64,000 nucleotides of DNA from Nocardioides sp. WS12 (GCF_014108865.1 NZ_CP053928.1:1426001-1490000); one strand, 5' to 3'; shown: positions 1 to 8,238, counted from the first letter of the stretch. The notes: a model not told the origin generated them from the sequence alone. Program-made: numbers and translations.

Positions 1-108
1 GACTGGACCTTCGGCCACGGCGTCCAGGTCGTCGGCTCGGTCGAGCTCTCGGGCAAGGGTGCGCAGCGGGTTGCTGCCGGCGAGGTACTCGCTGGTTCGG
101 AAGGCTGA
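1..108 (+). CDS. C-terminal end of UTP-glucose-1-phosphate uridylyltransferase (UDPGP family), partial
   Basis: The window opens inside a gene; frame 1 reads 35 codons to TGA at 106-108. The tail has the pattern of the short left-handed beta-helix that ends eukaryotic-type UDP-glucose pyrophosphorylases: a GxVTFG-like strand (DWTFGHGV), a second turn (VVGSVELSG) and a closing AGEVL turn. A uridylyltransferase gene (galU) upstream of moeA and rimJ is also the known actinobacterial order. The enzyme would make UDP-glucose from UTP and glucose-1-phosphate in the cytoplasm. Only the tail is visible, so the family call rests on a short match plus synteny. Confidence 0.5.
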   Translation, partial: DWTFGHGVQVVGSVELSGKGAQRVAAGEVLAGSEG

Positions 109-112
109 CCCG

Positions 113-1333
113 TTGGCTGGATCGCCCGGGTCGACCGTGTCGGTCGAAGAGCACCGCGCCCGGATCCTTGGCACGGTCGCCCCGTTGACGCGCTTCGACA
201 TGGTGGCGCTGGCCGACGCGATCGGTCGAGTACTGGCAGCCGATGTGACAGCCCTGCTGTCGGTACCGCCGTTCGACCATGCGGCGATGGACGGTTTCGC
301 GGTCCGAGCCGCCGACGTCGTTGCCGCCTCCGAGGCGACGCCCGTCGACCTGCCCGTCGCCGGCGTGATCGCAGCAGGCGATCAGGTCCTGCCGCTTCCC
401 GAGGGTGCGGCCATCCGGATCATGACCGGAGCTCCGGTGCCCCCGGGCACGGACGTGGTCATCCCCTTCGAGTGGACGACGGGCGCCGATCCGGTGCGGA
501 TCCTGCGGACCGCCGCGACGGGTCGCCACATCCGCAAGGAGGGCGAGGACGTCGCCGCCGGCGAGATCGCGCTGCGCGCCGACACCCGCCTCGGTCCCCC
601 GCAGATCGGCCTGCTCACGTCCGTTGGGGTGCGGGAGGTGCCGGTGCATCCGCGGCCCCTTCTCGCCGTCATCTCCACCGGCGCCGAACTGGTCGACGGC
701 CAGATCCCCGACAGCAACACCGCGACCCTGGCCTCGGCCGGTCGCGCGACCGGCGCCGACGTCACAGCCTTCGGACCGGTGGCCGACGACCCGGCGATCT
801 TCCGCGAGCAGTTGCAGAAGGCCGCCGAGGTGTCCGACCTGGTCGTGACGACGGGCGGCGTCTCCGCCGGCGACCACGACGTGGTGAAGGCCGCGCTGCG
901 CGACGCCGACGGCTTCTGGTTCGGCCCCGTTGCCATGAAGCCCGGCCGTCCGCAGGGCTTCGGCGTCGTGCCGACGTCGGACGGGCGGCAGGTTCCGGTG
1001 GTCACCCTGCCGGGCACGCCCGTGGCCGCCTACGCCTCCTTCCTGTTGTACGTCGTCCCGGCGCTCCACGTCCTCGCTGGACGCGAGGTCGCGCGCCAGA
1101 CGGCCGCACTCGCTGCGCCGGTCGAGGGTGCCGATCGCACCGTCCTGCTGCCTGGCCTGTTCGACCACGAGGGCCGGATCGCCCCGCTGCCGGGGCACGC
1201 CGGCCACTCGCAACGGTTGCTCGCCGTGGCCGATGCATTGCTCGTCGTACCCGCGACCGGAAAGGTGGTGCCCGAGGGCACCACCGTCGAGGTCCTGCCG
1301 CTCCACCCCGAGGAGGACCGAGATGGCCGATGA
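113..1333 (+). CDS. moeA: Molybdopterin molybdenumtransferase MoeA / gephyrin-like Glp
   Basis: A MoeA/gephyrin-family protein of 406 residues, the normal length. Family motifs in order are PPFDHAAMDGFAVRAADV, MTGAPVPPGTDVVIPFEW, STGAELVDG, TTGGVSAGDHDVVKAAL, KPGRPQGFG and LPGTPVAAYASF. MoeA inserts molybdate into adenylylated molybdopterin. The TTG at 113 was chosen because GGAAGG lies about 8 bases upstream, directly after the preceding stop; a GTG at 137 is the alternative. The stop overlaps moaC. Because the set galU-moeA-rimJ-glpR is the locus of the corynebacterial gephyrin-like division protein Glp and its membrane receptor, this protein may act in division instead of, or besides, cofactor synthesis. 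Confidence 0.9.
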   Translation: MAGSPGSTVSVEEHRARILGTVAPLTRFDMVALADAIGRVLAADVTALLSVPPFDHAAMDGFAVRAADVVAASEATPVDLPVAGVIAAGDQVLPLPEGAAIRIMTGAPVPPGTDVVIPFEWTTGADPVRILRTAATGRHIRKEGEDVAAGEIALRADTRLGPPQIGLLTSVGVREVPVHPRPLLAVISTGAELVDGQIPDSNTATLASAGRATGADVTAFGPVADDPAIFREQLQKAAEVSDLVVTTGGVSAGDHDVVKAALRDADGFWFGPVAMKPGRPQGFGVVPTSDGRQVPVVTLPGTPVAAYASFLLYVVPALHVLAGREVARQTAALAAPVEGADRTVLLPGLFDHEGRIAPLPGHAGHSQRLLAVADALLVVPATGKVVPEGTTVEVLPLHPEEDRDGR

Positions 1334-1808
1334 CGCCACCCAGCCACGGTTGACCCATGTCGACGCCAGTGGCGCTGCGCGGATGGTCGACGTGTCCGCG
1401 AAGGACGTCACGCACAGGGTCGCGAGCGCGTCCGGCCGCGTCCTGGTCTCGGCCGAGGTCATCGGACTGCTGCGCGGCGAAGGCGTGCCGAAGGGCGACG
1501 CCCTGGCCGTCGCGCGGATCGCCGGGATCATGGGCGCCAAGCAGACGCCCGCGCTCATCCCGCTCTGCCACCCGCTCGCCATCTCCGGTGTCACCGTCGA
1601 CCTGTCCGTCGCCGACGACGCCGTCGAGATCCTGGCCACCGTGAAGACCACCGATCGGACGGGCGTCGAGATGGAGGCGCTCACCGCCGTCTCCGTCGCC
1701 GCGCTCACCGTCGTCGACATGGTCAAGGCCGTCGACAAGGCCGCGGTCATCACCGACATCCAGGTCGAGACCAAGTCCGGCGGCAAGTCCGGGGACTACA
1801 CCCGATGA
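1323..1808 (+). CDS. moaC: Cyclic pyranopterin monophosphate synthase MoaC
   Basis: MoaC (161 residues) converts the cyclised GTP product of MoaA to cyclic pyranopterin monophosphate in molybdenum cofactor synthesis. The sequence shows SAKDVTHRVA near the N-terminus, the LIPLCHPL motif and the C-terminal signature MEALTAVSVAALTVVDMVKA, whose Asp and Lys (DMVK) correspond to the essential acid/base residues of the E. coli enzyme. It starts with ATG inside the last codons of moeA (11-base overlap) and overlaps the next gene by 4 bases, so it is translationally coupled in one operon. Confidence 0.95.
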   Translation: MADDATQPRLTHVDASGAARMVDVSAKDVTHRVASASGRVLVSAEVIGLLRGEGVPKGDALAVARIAGIMGAKQTPALIPLCHPLAISGVTVDLSVADDAVEILATVKTTDRTGVEMEALTAVSVAALTVVDMVKAVDKAAVITDIQVETKSGGKSGDYTR

Positions 1809-2284
1809 CTGGCCTGCCTGCGACGGTGATCGTTGCGTCGAACCGCGCCGCCGCTGGTGTGTACGACGACACGACCGGCCCGCTGATCGTCGATGCCTTG
1901 CAGGGACTGGGCTTTGTCGTCGCCGCGCCCGTGGTCTGCCCGGACGGGGAACCGGTCGGGGAAGCCATCGCCGCGGCGGTCGCTGCCGGCGCGCGCGTCG
2001 TCCTCACGACCGGTGGCACCGGACTCACCCCGACCGATCGCACTCCCGAGGCCACCCGGCCACTGCTGGACCGCGAGGTCCCGGGCGTGGCCGAGGCGAT
2101 CCGCGCCGCCGGTGTCGCAAAGGGCGTGCCGACGGCCGCGTTGTCCCGTGGCGTTGCCGGCATCGCCGGACAGACGCTCGTGGTCAACCTGCCGGGCTCG
2201 CGCGGTGGCGTGAAGGACGCGCTCGCCGTCCTCGAACCCGTGCTGGTGCACGCAGTCGAGCAGATTGTCGGGAGCGACCATTGA
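1805..2284 (+). CDS. mog: Molybdopterin adenylyltransferase (Mog/MoaB family)
   Basis: The 159-residue product is a MoCF_biosynth-domain protein. It carries VIVASNRAAAG at the N-terminus, the nucleotide/pterin-binding TTGGTGLTPTDRTPEAT segment and a conserved LPGSRGGVKDAL near the C-terminus. Mog adenylylates molybdopterin before metal insertion by MoeA. ATG overlaps the moaC stop (ATGA), and its own stop overlaps the TTG of the next gene. Choosing between MogA and MoaB from the sequence alone is not safe; in actinobacteria either name is used for this single-domain protein. Confidence 0.88.
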   Translation: MTGLPATVIVASNRAAAGVYDDTTGPLIVDALQGLGFVVAAPVVCPDGEPVGEAIAAAVAAGARVVLTTGGTGLTPTDRTPEATRPLLDREVPGVAEAIRAAGVAKGVPTAALSRGVAGIAGQTLVVNLPGSRGGVKDALAVLEPVLVHAVEQIVGSDH

Positions 2285-2943
2285 GTGGCGTACGCCGCGA
2301 GCGTTCGCCCCGTGAGCGGACGATCGTGGCCGTGCCCGGACGGGCCTGGCCGAACGAACTGACCTCGGGCTCCGACCCGGTGGTCCGGCTGCGTCCGATT
2401 CGCCGCAGTGACGCCCGGCCGTGGCGCGCCGCCCGCCGCCGCAATGCCCTGTGGCTGGGGCCCTGGGACGCCACCGCGCCTCCTGGCGCCGATGCCCGCC
2501 CCCTGACGTTCCGAGGGCTGACCAAGCGACTGTCCCGCGCGGCGCGGAAGGGGACGACGTACCCCTTCGTTGTGGAGGTGGACGGCAAGTTCGCCGGCCA
2601 GGTCAGCGTCAACAACATCGTGCGCGGCTCGGCGCAGTTCGCGTCCGTGGGTTACTGGATCGACCAGGACTTCGCCGGCAAGGGCGTGATCCCGCGCGCG
2701 GTCGCGATGGTGATCGACCACTGCTTCTTCGTGGCCGGGCTGCACCGGATCGAGATCTGCATCCGCCCGGAGAACACGAACTCCCTGCGGGTGGTGGAGA
2801 AACTCGGCATCCGCGAGATCGGGTACGCCCCGCTGTTCCTGCACATCGACGGCGAGTGGCGTGACCACCGGATCTTCGCGGTGGTCCGCGAGGAGGCGCC
2901 GCAGGGTGTGCTGATCAGGCTCGCGGAGGAACCCGAAGCTTGA
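2281..2943 (+). CDS. rimJ: GNAT acetyltransferase, RimJ/RimL type
   Basis: A GCN5-related N-acetyltransferase of 220 residues. The core shows the beta4 strand FVVEVDGKFAGQVSVNNI, the acetyl-CoA loop segment YWIDQDFAGKGVIPRAVAM, and a C-terminal HRIEICIRPENTNSLRVVEKLG as in RimJ/RimL proteins, which acetylate the N-termini of ribosomal and other proteins. Translation starts at TTG 2281 overlapping the mog stop. A rimJ-type gene between moeA and glpR is conserved in mycobacteria (Rv0994-Rv0996 order). The substrate here is unknown. Confidence 0.85.
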   Translation: MSGVRRERSPRERTIVAVPGRAWPNELTSGSDPVVRLRPIRRSDARPWRAARRRNALWLGPWDATAPPGADARPLTFRGLTKRLSRAARKGTTYPFVVEVDGKFAGQVSVNNIVRGSAQFASVGYWIDQDFAGKGVIPRAVAMVIDHCFFVAGLHRIEICIRPENTNSLRVVEKLGIREIGYAPLFLHIDGEWRDHRIFAVVREEAPQGVLIRLAEEPEA

Positions 2944-3038
2944 TCGACTCGGTCAAATCACACACGTCACACGAATCAATCTGTGACACACCGGTCGACA
3001 TGCGCCCCACTTTGAGGTAGCGCTCCTAACCTCTCGTT

Positions 3039-3908
3039 GTGGACCTGAGCGCACTGATCTTCGTCGCACTGGCGGTGGCGTGGGCCGTCTACCTCGTTCC
3101 GAAGGCGCTCAAGCAGCACGAAGAGGACGCCGACAGTCGATCTGTCGAGGGCTTCTCCGACCGCCTGCGAGTGCTCGCCCGTCGTGACGCGGTGTCGGCC
3201 ACCGAAGCCGAACTCGTGCCTGCCGGACGCAAGTCCTACGACACCTACGAGCCGACTGAGGACGTCGTGTCCGAAGACGGCCCCGCGAAGCCCGCGCCGG
3301 CGCCGCGTACCCGCCCCGACGAGCTCGGCAAGGTCCAGCGCCGGCTCCGCCAGGCGGCTGCCCGTCGTGCCGCCGAGCGTCGCCGCCGGGTCTTCAACGT
3401 CCTGCTGGCCGCCATCATCGTCACCTCTGCCCTGGCGATCGGCAGCGTCATTGGTGCCACCTGGATCCTGATCCCGGTCGTCCTGATGGGCGCCTGGCTC
3501 GTCGCATGCCGGCTCATGGTCAAGCGCGAGCGTGCCGCTCGCGCTGCTGCTCCGGTCCGCAAGCGCCGTCGCACCCTCGCTGACGAGGTCATCGAGGACG
3601 AGGACGCCGACGAGGACGACGACGAGAGCGACAACACCCAGGACATCCCGGTCGTCACCGCGGAACTGCTCGATGAGCCCGTCGCCGTGGACCCCGATGC
3701 CTGGACCCCCGTCCCCGTCCCCCTGCCGACGTACGTCGACAAGGCGCCCGCGGGACGCACCGTCCGCACCATCGACCTCGACTCCACCGGTGTGTGGAGT
3801 TCGGGCCGCAACGAGGCCGACTCGCAGCTGGCTCGCGAGGCCGACGCCCAGCGCGCCAAGGCCGAGCCGGACGCCGAGATCAAGCAGCGTCGCGCCTCCG
3901 GTTCCTGA
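3039..3908 (+). CDS. Membrane protein of the GlpR/SepX type (cell-division receptor candidate)
   Basis: The 289-residue product starts at GTG with a membrane segment (residues about 4-22), followed by a charged cytoplasmic stretch, then a helical hairpin of two membrane segments (about 125-165: LLAAIIVTSALAIGS and ILIPVVLMGAWLVAC), an acidic patch (DEDADEDDDES) and a long polar tail. This layout and its place after moeA and rimJ match Rv0996-type proteins; in Corynebacterium the equivalent (GLPR) is the membrane receptor of the gephyrin-like Glp in septum formation. Family membership is inferred from layout and synteny. It has a 95-base gap from the previous gene. Confidence 0.65.
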   Translation: MDLSALIFVALAVAWAVYLVPKALKQHEEDADSRSVEGFSDRLRVLARRDAVSATEAELVPAGRKSYDTYEPTEDVVSEDGPAKPAPAPRTRPDELGKVQRRLRQAAARRAAERRRRVFNVLLAAIIVTSALAIGSVIGATWILIPVVLMGAWLVACRLMVKRERAARAAAPVRKRRRTLADEVIEDEDADEDDDESDNTQDIPVVTAELLDEPVAVDPDAWTPVPVPLPTYVDKAPAGRTVRTIDLDSTGVWSSGRNEADSQLAREADAQRAKAEPDAEIKQRRASGS

Positions 3909-3942
3909 CGGGCCGCGCACCTTTCGCAGGAGGGGATCCGGA

Positions 3943-3972
3943 TTCGGACACCCGTGACTCGGGTGCTAACGT
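3943..3972 (+). promoter_or_regulatory. Candidate promoter of tRNA-Ala
   Basis: TTCGGA (3943-3948) and TAACGT (3967-3972) are separated by 18 bases and end 12 bases before the tRNA. The spacer holds the hairpin CACCCG-TGACT-CGGGTG (3949-3965), which could also end transcription from the upstream gene. Confidence 0.4.
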
Positions 3973-3984
3973 TTCCGCTTGCTT

Positions 3985-4061
<77 letters not shown>

Positions 4062-4066
4062 AGCAA

Positions 4067-4104
4067 CGAGAACCGGCAAGTCATCTCTGACCTGCCGGTT
4101 CTCG
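4067..4104 (+). terminator. Hairpin terminator after tRNA-Ala
   Basis: A perfect 12-bp inverted repeat (CGAGAACCGGCA at 4067-4078, complement at 4093-4104) with a 14-base loop, followed by CGTTTC. It lies 6 bases after the CCA end and would end tRNA transcription; it may also stop reading from the convergent integrase gene. Confidence 0.65.
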
Positions 4105-4143
4105 CGTTTCGGGGGTGGGGAGCGGGACTTCCACGGGCGGGAT

Positions 4144-5379
4144 TCACCGCGAAATCCCACCTCGCGTACCCCCGCGTACCCCCGCCCCGGTGGGGACCCG
4201 CGGACTGCCTGCCGCGTGCTCCGGCCGAGACTGTCGGATGCCTCCGCGGCGACGCCGTCCCCGCGTCCCCCAGTGCGTCCCCCGCCGCGTCCCCGCTGCT
4301 GCGGCGCCTTGCGACGGACCCTGTCTCGGGGCAGGTCCGCGGCCGGGATCGTTCAGCCGGTCCAGGCCCGCCTGGTCCGCCGAGGTGCCGAGAAAGTGCA
4401 GATAGCGGTTCGTGGTCGCGATCGACTCGTGACCCATCCAGGCCTGCACGGTTCCGGGGTCCACGCCGCGGGCCAGCCACAGGCACGCGGCGGTGTGGCG
4501 CAGGTCGTGGATGCGACGGCCTCCCGCGGTCTGTTCCCACTTGACTGTGCGCAACACCGCATTGCGATGCAGTTGAGAGCCGCCCGCCGTGGTGACCAGG
4601 AGATCGGTGGGCTCCTTGCCGGCCGCCATGCGCTGGATGATCGGCAGGACACGATCGGCCACCGGCACACGCCGCCCGCGGCGTCCCTTGGTGGCCTTGA
4701 CCGCGCCGCCTTCGGACTGCGAGCGGCGCACCAGTAGTCCGGGTGTGGGTACGTCGACCACGTCCTCCACCAGTGCGGCGCGCGCCTCGCCCCACCGCAT
4801 CCCGGTCCAGCCCAGCACGAGAAGGACGTCGGCCAGCTGCGGGTCGCGTTCCTTCCACAGCTCGTAAGTGGCCTCGAGCTCGGCCTCGGTCCACGGCCGC
4901 ATCTCGGTCGGTTCTTCCGAGGACCGCGGAACCTTCGTCGTGGTCACCGGATTGCGAACGACGGCCTTCTCCCGAACGCACCAGGCGAAGAAGGTCGACA
5001 GGCTCGCGCGGTACCTGGTCACCGAGCGCTCGCTGAGCCCGCGCTGGATCAGATGCTCGAACGAGCGCGCAATCTCCCGCTCCGACACGGCCGCCACGTG
5101 CATGAGCTGCATGCTCGTCGGCACCAACCGCTGAAGAGCTTGGTCGCTGCGGTACGTCTTCGCGGCGACGGTGAACTCACGAACGACCAACCACTCCTCG
5201 AGCAGCGTCCTCACCTGGCGGCGTCCCGCGCGGGGGTCGATCCCGCCGGCGAGCGCGGCCTTCTCCCGCGACAGCCACTCGCTCGCCTCGCGCTTCGTGT
5301 CGAAGGTCCGGCTGGCGATGAACTGCCGTCCGCTCTTCAGCCGCGCCCGGAAGCGACCGCTGGAAGTCTTCTCAATCAT
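4144..5379 (-). CDS. int: Tyrosine-type site-specific integrase
   Basis: A phage-type tyrosine recombinase of 411 residues. An arm-binding-like N-terminus (1-60), a SAM-like core-binding domain (about 60-155) and a catalytic domain follow. Catalytic residues visible are R195 (WTGMRWGEAR), K231 in the beta hairpin, H291-x-x-R294 (HDLRH), H317 (MGHESIATT) and nucleophile Y326. The last 75 or so residues are a Gly/Arg/Pro-rich low-complexity tail not expected in the family, possibly read-through beyond the original stop. It points towards tRNA-Ala, and a broken excisionase lies 18 bases upstream. Confidence 0.95.
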   Translation of the reverse strand: MIEKTSSGRFRARLKSGRQFIASRTFDTKREASEWLSREKAALAGGIDPRAGRRQVRTLLEEWLVVREFTVAAKTYRSDQALQRLVPTSMQLMHVAAVSEREIARSFEHLIQRGLSERSVTRYRASLSTFFAWCVREKAVVRNPVTTTKVPRSSEEPTEMRPWTEAELEATYELWKERDPQLADVLLVLGWTGMRWGEARAALVEDVVDVPTPGLLVRRSQSEGGAVKATKGRRGRRVPVADRVLPIIQRMAAGKEPTDLLVTTAGGSQLHRNAVLRTVKWEQTAGGRRIHDLRHTAACLWLARGVDPGTVQAWMGHESIATTNRYLHFLGTSADQAGLDRLNDPGRGPAPRQGPSQGAAAAGTRRGTHWGTRGRRRRGGIRQSRPEHAAGSPRVPTGAGVRGGTRGGISR

Positions 5380-5397
5380 GTGCGTCGATGCGCCCGA

Positions 5398-5577
5398 TCA
5401 GGACGCCCGTGAGAGCCAGAGCTCGACATCGCGGCGCCGGTAGCGCGGGCACGTTGGGGTCATCTACGTCACCCGTGGACCCATCCCGCATTGCCGCCAC
5501 CGGCACAGGGTCGACTCGGACACCCGGATCCACCGCGACAATTCGCCGCTGGTGAGAATCTCCTCCACCGTTTCCAT
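5398..5577 (-). pseudogene. xis: AlpA/excisionase-like HTH gene broken by an in-frame amber codon
   Basis: Reading the minus strand from ATG at 5577 gives 37 codons with an AlpA/MerR-type winged-helix start (ELSRWIRVSESTLCRWRQC, then GMGPRV), a TAG at 5466-5464, and then in the same frame MTPTCPRYRRRDVELWLSRA to TGA at 5400-5398. The two halves join without shift into the usual HTH excisionase layout (...GPR-x6-9-RYRRxDVExWL). The ORF is therefore a 59-codon excisionase interrupted at codon 38. Loss of excisionase would lock the element in place. Read-through, a downstream restart or a sequencing error are the alternatives. Confidence 0.6.
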
Positions 5578-5773
5578 CGGGCCACCTCCAACTTCCGGGT
5601 CGGCGATCCGCCGCCCACGACACCTTGATGTTCACCTAGGGACCGAAAGCGCCCTCGAGCGATCAACGGAGCCTGTGGAATCTCTGCAATTCACCGGGCT
5701 GCAGGGGATACATCGGAGTGGGCAGCCCGTGAATCGCTTTACAGATAACCACCGGAAGAGGCAGTATTCTGTT

Positions 5774-6460
5774 ATGGCGATCGGAGGGGACTTCCTGACG
5801 ACCCAGGAGGTGTCCGGTCTCTTGGGCGTCGAGGCGCGCCAGGTCCGCGGCCTCGCCGAGGCGGGGGCCATCACCCGCGTCGCGCGCGGAATCTTCGACC
5901 GCACCTCGGTGGAGCGCTACCGCGCCGAGCGCGGTTCGGGCCGGACCCGGACCTGGGCAGAGCACACTGCCTGGGGAGCCGTCGCCCTACTCTCGGGCGC
6001 GGCCCCGCTGGGCCTGGGTGATGTCCAGACGTCCCGGCTCCGCGCCGCCCTGCGCGACATCACCGACCCGACCGACCTGGCCCTCCGTCTGCGCGACCGC
6101 GCGAGCGTCACTACCTGGTCAGGCCACCGCTCCGTCATCGACCGCGTCCGCGCGGAACTCGTCGTCCCCGGCCGCCAGTGGCTCGGGCTCGTCGAGGACG
6201 CCACCATCGTCGATGGCTACATCCATGCCGACCGGATCGCTGACGTTGTGCGCCGCTGCCGGCTGGTCGAGGACACCACCGGGTTGATCACCCTGCGCTC
6301 CACGTCCATGGACATCGACTTCATCAAGTCCCTGGCGGCCTTGAACAGGACGCTCGCCGCTGTCGACGCCGCCACCTCCCTCGACCCGCGCGAACGAGGC
6401 GTGGGAGTGCAGGTCCTGCTTGGCCGGTTGGAGTTGTTCCGCGAGAACGGTAGGGGGTAA
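5774..6460 (+). CDS. AbiEi-like antitoxin / HTH protein
   Basis: A protein of 228 residues beginning with a small helix-turn-helix (LTTQEVSGLLGVEARQVRGL, then a wing-like GAITRVARGIFD turn), followed by a helical middle and a mixed C-terminal domain. HTH at the N-terminus, and a nucleotidyltransferase-like partner 10 bases downstream, fit the AbiEi/AbiEii type IV toxin-antitoxin arrangement in which the first protein represses the operon and counteracts the toxin. The ATG has GGAAGAGG upstream. The AbiEi assignment is by arrangement, not by a clear family motif. Confidence 0.55.
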   Translation: MAIGGDFLTTQEVSGLLGVEARQVRGLAEAGAITRVARGIFDRTSVERYRAERGSGRTRTWAEHTAWGAVALLSGAAPLGLGDVQTSRLRAALRDITDPTDLALRLRDRASVTTWSGHRSVIDRVRAELVVPGRQWLGLVEDATIVDGYIHADRIADVVRRCRLVEDTTGLITLRSTSMDIDFIKSLAALNRTLAAVDAATSLDPRERGVGVQVLLGRLELFRENGRG

Positions 6461-6470
6461 GCAACCGGGT

Positions 6471-7263
6471 ATGAAGCGCCCCATCATCGACGTCGCCGCC
6501 CCCGCGGGAGGCTGGCCCGACCCGTGGCCGAACGTCGCCGAGATTGCCGCGGTGCTGCCGACCGACAAGTGGACTCTGGTCGGCGGCCTGATGACCCAGT
6601 TGCACTCCATCCACCACGGGCTGGGGATCGTGCGCCCGACCAACGATGTCGACATCGTGCTGCACGTCGAGACGTCCCGCGGCGTCGCCGCCGAGACTGC
6701 GACCGCGCTGCGCTCGCTGGGCTACGAACTGCGTTCGGCCGTCGATCCGCGTGACAACACCGCGCACCGTTTCTACCGTGGCACCAGCAATGTCGACCTG
6801 GTCGCCAACGGTCCCGACGAGGCGGCGGAGGAGGTCGTCGACGTCTTGATCACCGACCACCACGCTCCGAAGGTCACCGAGCGGCTCGCCGGACGCGACA
6901 TGGTCCGCATCGAGGGCGGCACGCAGGCACTACGACGCACCATCAACGCGCGCCTGGAGATCGAGCCAGAAACCATCACCACAATCTCGGTACCCGGCGC
7001 GTTCGGTGCACTCGTCTTGAAGGCAGCCGCCTACAAGACGGGTCTCTCGCGACCCCGACCGCCATCTGCGCGACGCCGTGGCCCTGCTCGCCTGCATCGA
7101 TGACCCATTCGCCGAGCGCGAGGGCTTCACCGGATCCGACCGATCCCGGCTCCAGGCCCTGCGTACCCGGCTCACACCGGACAACATCTCCTGGACCGTG
7201 CTGACCGGCCAGCCCCGCATCGACGCCGAGACAGCCCTGGAGATACTCACCGACGAGATCTGA
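6471..7263 (+). pseudogene. AbiEii-like nucleotidyltransferase toxin, frameshifted
   Basis: The first 190 codons encode a nucleotidyltransferase-fold protein: TLVGGLMTQLHSI, then RPTNDVDIVLHV with the paired acidic residues (D-x-D) of this fold. After AAAYKT the frame changes. Reading on in the next frame gives SRDPDRHLRDAVALLACI and a sensible C-terminus ending in TDEI at TGA 7261-7263. Removing one G of the GGG at 7040-7042 restores a single 263-residue protein. In the frame as given, translation leaves the family at codon 191 and stops at 7103. Family is the MNT/AbiEii group; toxic activity is inferred. The toxin of the pair is thus probably dead, unless the extra G is a sequencing error. 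Confidence 0.65.
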
Positions 7264-7336
7264 CTCGGACGGCAGCCCAGCCGCGGTCATGGCTGACCAG
7301 CGGCCACGAGCATGGAACGCCGGACAGCGATGAGGA

Positions 7337-7382
7337 AGTGCCACACACCTGGTGCATTCTCGGTCGAGTTGCGTCCGGCGTA
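7337..7382. repeat. 46-bp inverted repeat, left copy
   Basis: Matches the reverse complement of 8239-8284 at 37 of 46 positions without gaps. The outer 14 bases (AGTGCCACACACCT) and inner 9 bases (TCCGGCGTA) are perfect. It begins 4 bases beyond the stop of the zinc-ribbon gene. Confidence 0.8.
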
Positions 7383-7386
7383 ATCG

Positions 7387-7731
7387 TCAGCGGCGCCAGC
7401 GCGTGCCTGGGCGGGGCCGGCGCAGACGCTCCAGTTCGTCGGCGACACTGCTCCACTTGGCCTCTCGCAATGCATCCCGGGCGTCGCGATCAGCGAGCTC
7501 GCGCAGGATGCGGCGGCAGGCGCCGGGGGAGTCCAGGACGGCACGGACATGCTCGTCGAGGCTCGTGGCTTCCTTGATGAACGTGACGGCGCTGTGGCCG
7601 GCTTCGGCGGCTCGGCGCTCCTCGGACGCGAGCCGGCGGCAGGCGCTGCTGCACCACCGTCGCGGACGGCCTGCACTCGGGCGGTCGGAGACGTGGAATG
7701 GCTTCCCGCAGCGAGGGCAGGTCGTGATCAC
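7387..7731 (-). CDS. Small zinc-ribbon protein of unknown function
   Basis: The 114-residue product starts (GTG) with a zinc-ribbon: TCPRCGKPF then RRWCSSACR, four cysteines in CxxC...CxxxC spacing, followed by a helical, Arg/Glu-rich tail. Such short CxxC...C proteins are common beside HTH genes in actinobacterial integrative elements, but I do not recognise a named family. Its start overlaps the stop of the HTH gene (GTGA), and its stop lies 4 bases from the left inverted repeat, so both genes form one tightly bounded unit. Confidence 0.7.
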   Translation of the reverse strand: MITTCPRCGKPFHVSDRPSAGRPRRWCSSACRRLASEERRAAEAGHSAVTFIKEATSLDEHVRAVLDSPGACRRILRELADRDARDALREAKWSSVADELERLRRPRPGTRWRR

Positions 7732-8051
7732 TGGTCGCGCTCCAGCGTGAGTGTCCAGTCCACGACGGCCCGGCGATGCCAGCGCAGGTGTTTGCCCAAC
7801 CGGAACCCCTTAGGCCCCAGTCCCTTGGCGCGCCAGGCGTAGATGGTCTTGACCGGTACGCCGAGGTATTCGGCCAGATCCGCGGCGGTCCAGAGACGTT
7901 CGCCCGTGCTGTCGTTCGCGGCATGCGCAGGAGTGACCGGTTGTGGCGAGGACGGCGCAACTCGTCGCCGCGGCGACGGCTTTGGCGGGGATTGCGGTGG
8001 CGGCTCGTCCCAGAGACTTGGTTGGTTCTGTCCGTGCTTGTCGTTCTTCAT
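7728..8051 (-). CDS. Helix-turn-helix (AlpA/MerR-type) DNA-binding protein
   Basis: The chosen ATG at 8051 has ACGAGG about 8 bases upstream and gives 107 residues; an upstream start would add 27. The first 50 residues are a Pro/Ser-rich linker. The C-terminal half is a winged-helix excisionase-type domain: LWTAADLAEYLGVPVKTIYA, then GPKGFRLGKHLRWHRRAVVDW. It probably acts as excisionase or regulator of the module. The inverted repeat at 8239-8284 sits 190 bases upstream and could be its binding site. Confidence 0.8.
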   Translation of the reverse strand: MKNDKHGQNQPSLWDEPPPQSPPKPSPRRRVAPSSPQPVTPAHAANDSTGERLWTAADLAEYLGVPVKTIYAWRAKGLGPKGFRLGKHLRWHRRAVVDWTLTLERDQ

Positions 8052-8238
8052 TGCAGCCTCGTCCCGATCCCGTGGGTGCCCGTTGCACCTCTGCTGGTCT
8101 CCAAAGGGCACGGGTCGCAACGCAGCGATCATTCGCCGACCGAGATCTCGTCGACAGAGTCAATCTGCAGGCGACTCAGCCGGTGGTCGGCGGAAGTGCG
8201 CCCCGATGGAAAGCAGCTTTCACAACCTGTGCGGGGAA

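Noticed and set aside
4848-5635. Small alternative minus-strand frames over the integrase start and excisionase
   Set aside because: They lack HTH or other patterns; only the frame from ATG 5577 reads an excisionase domain.
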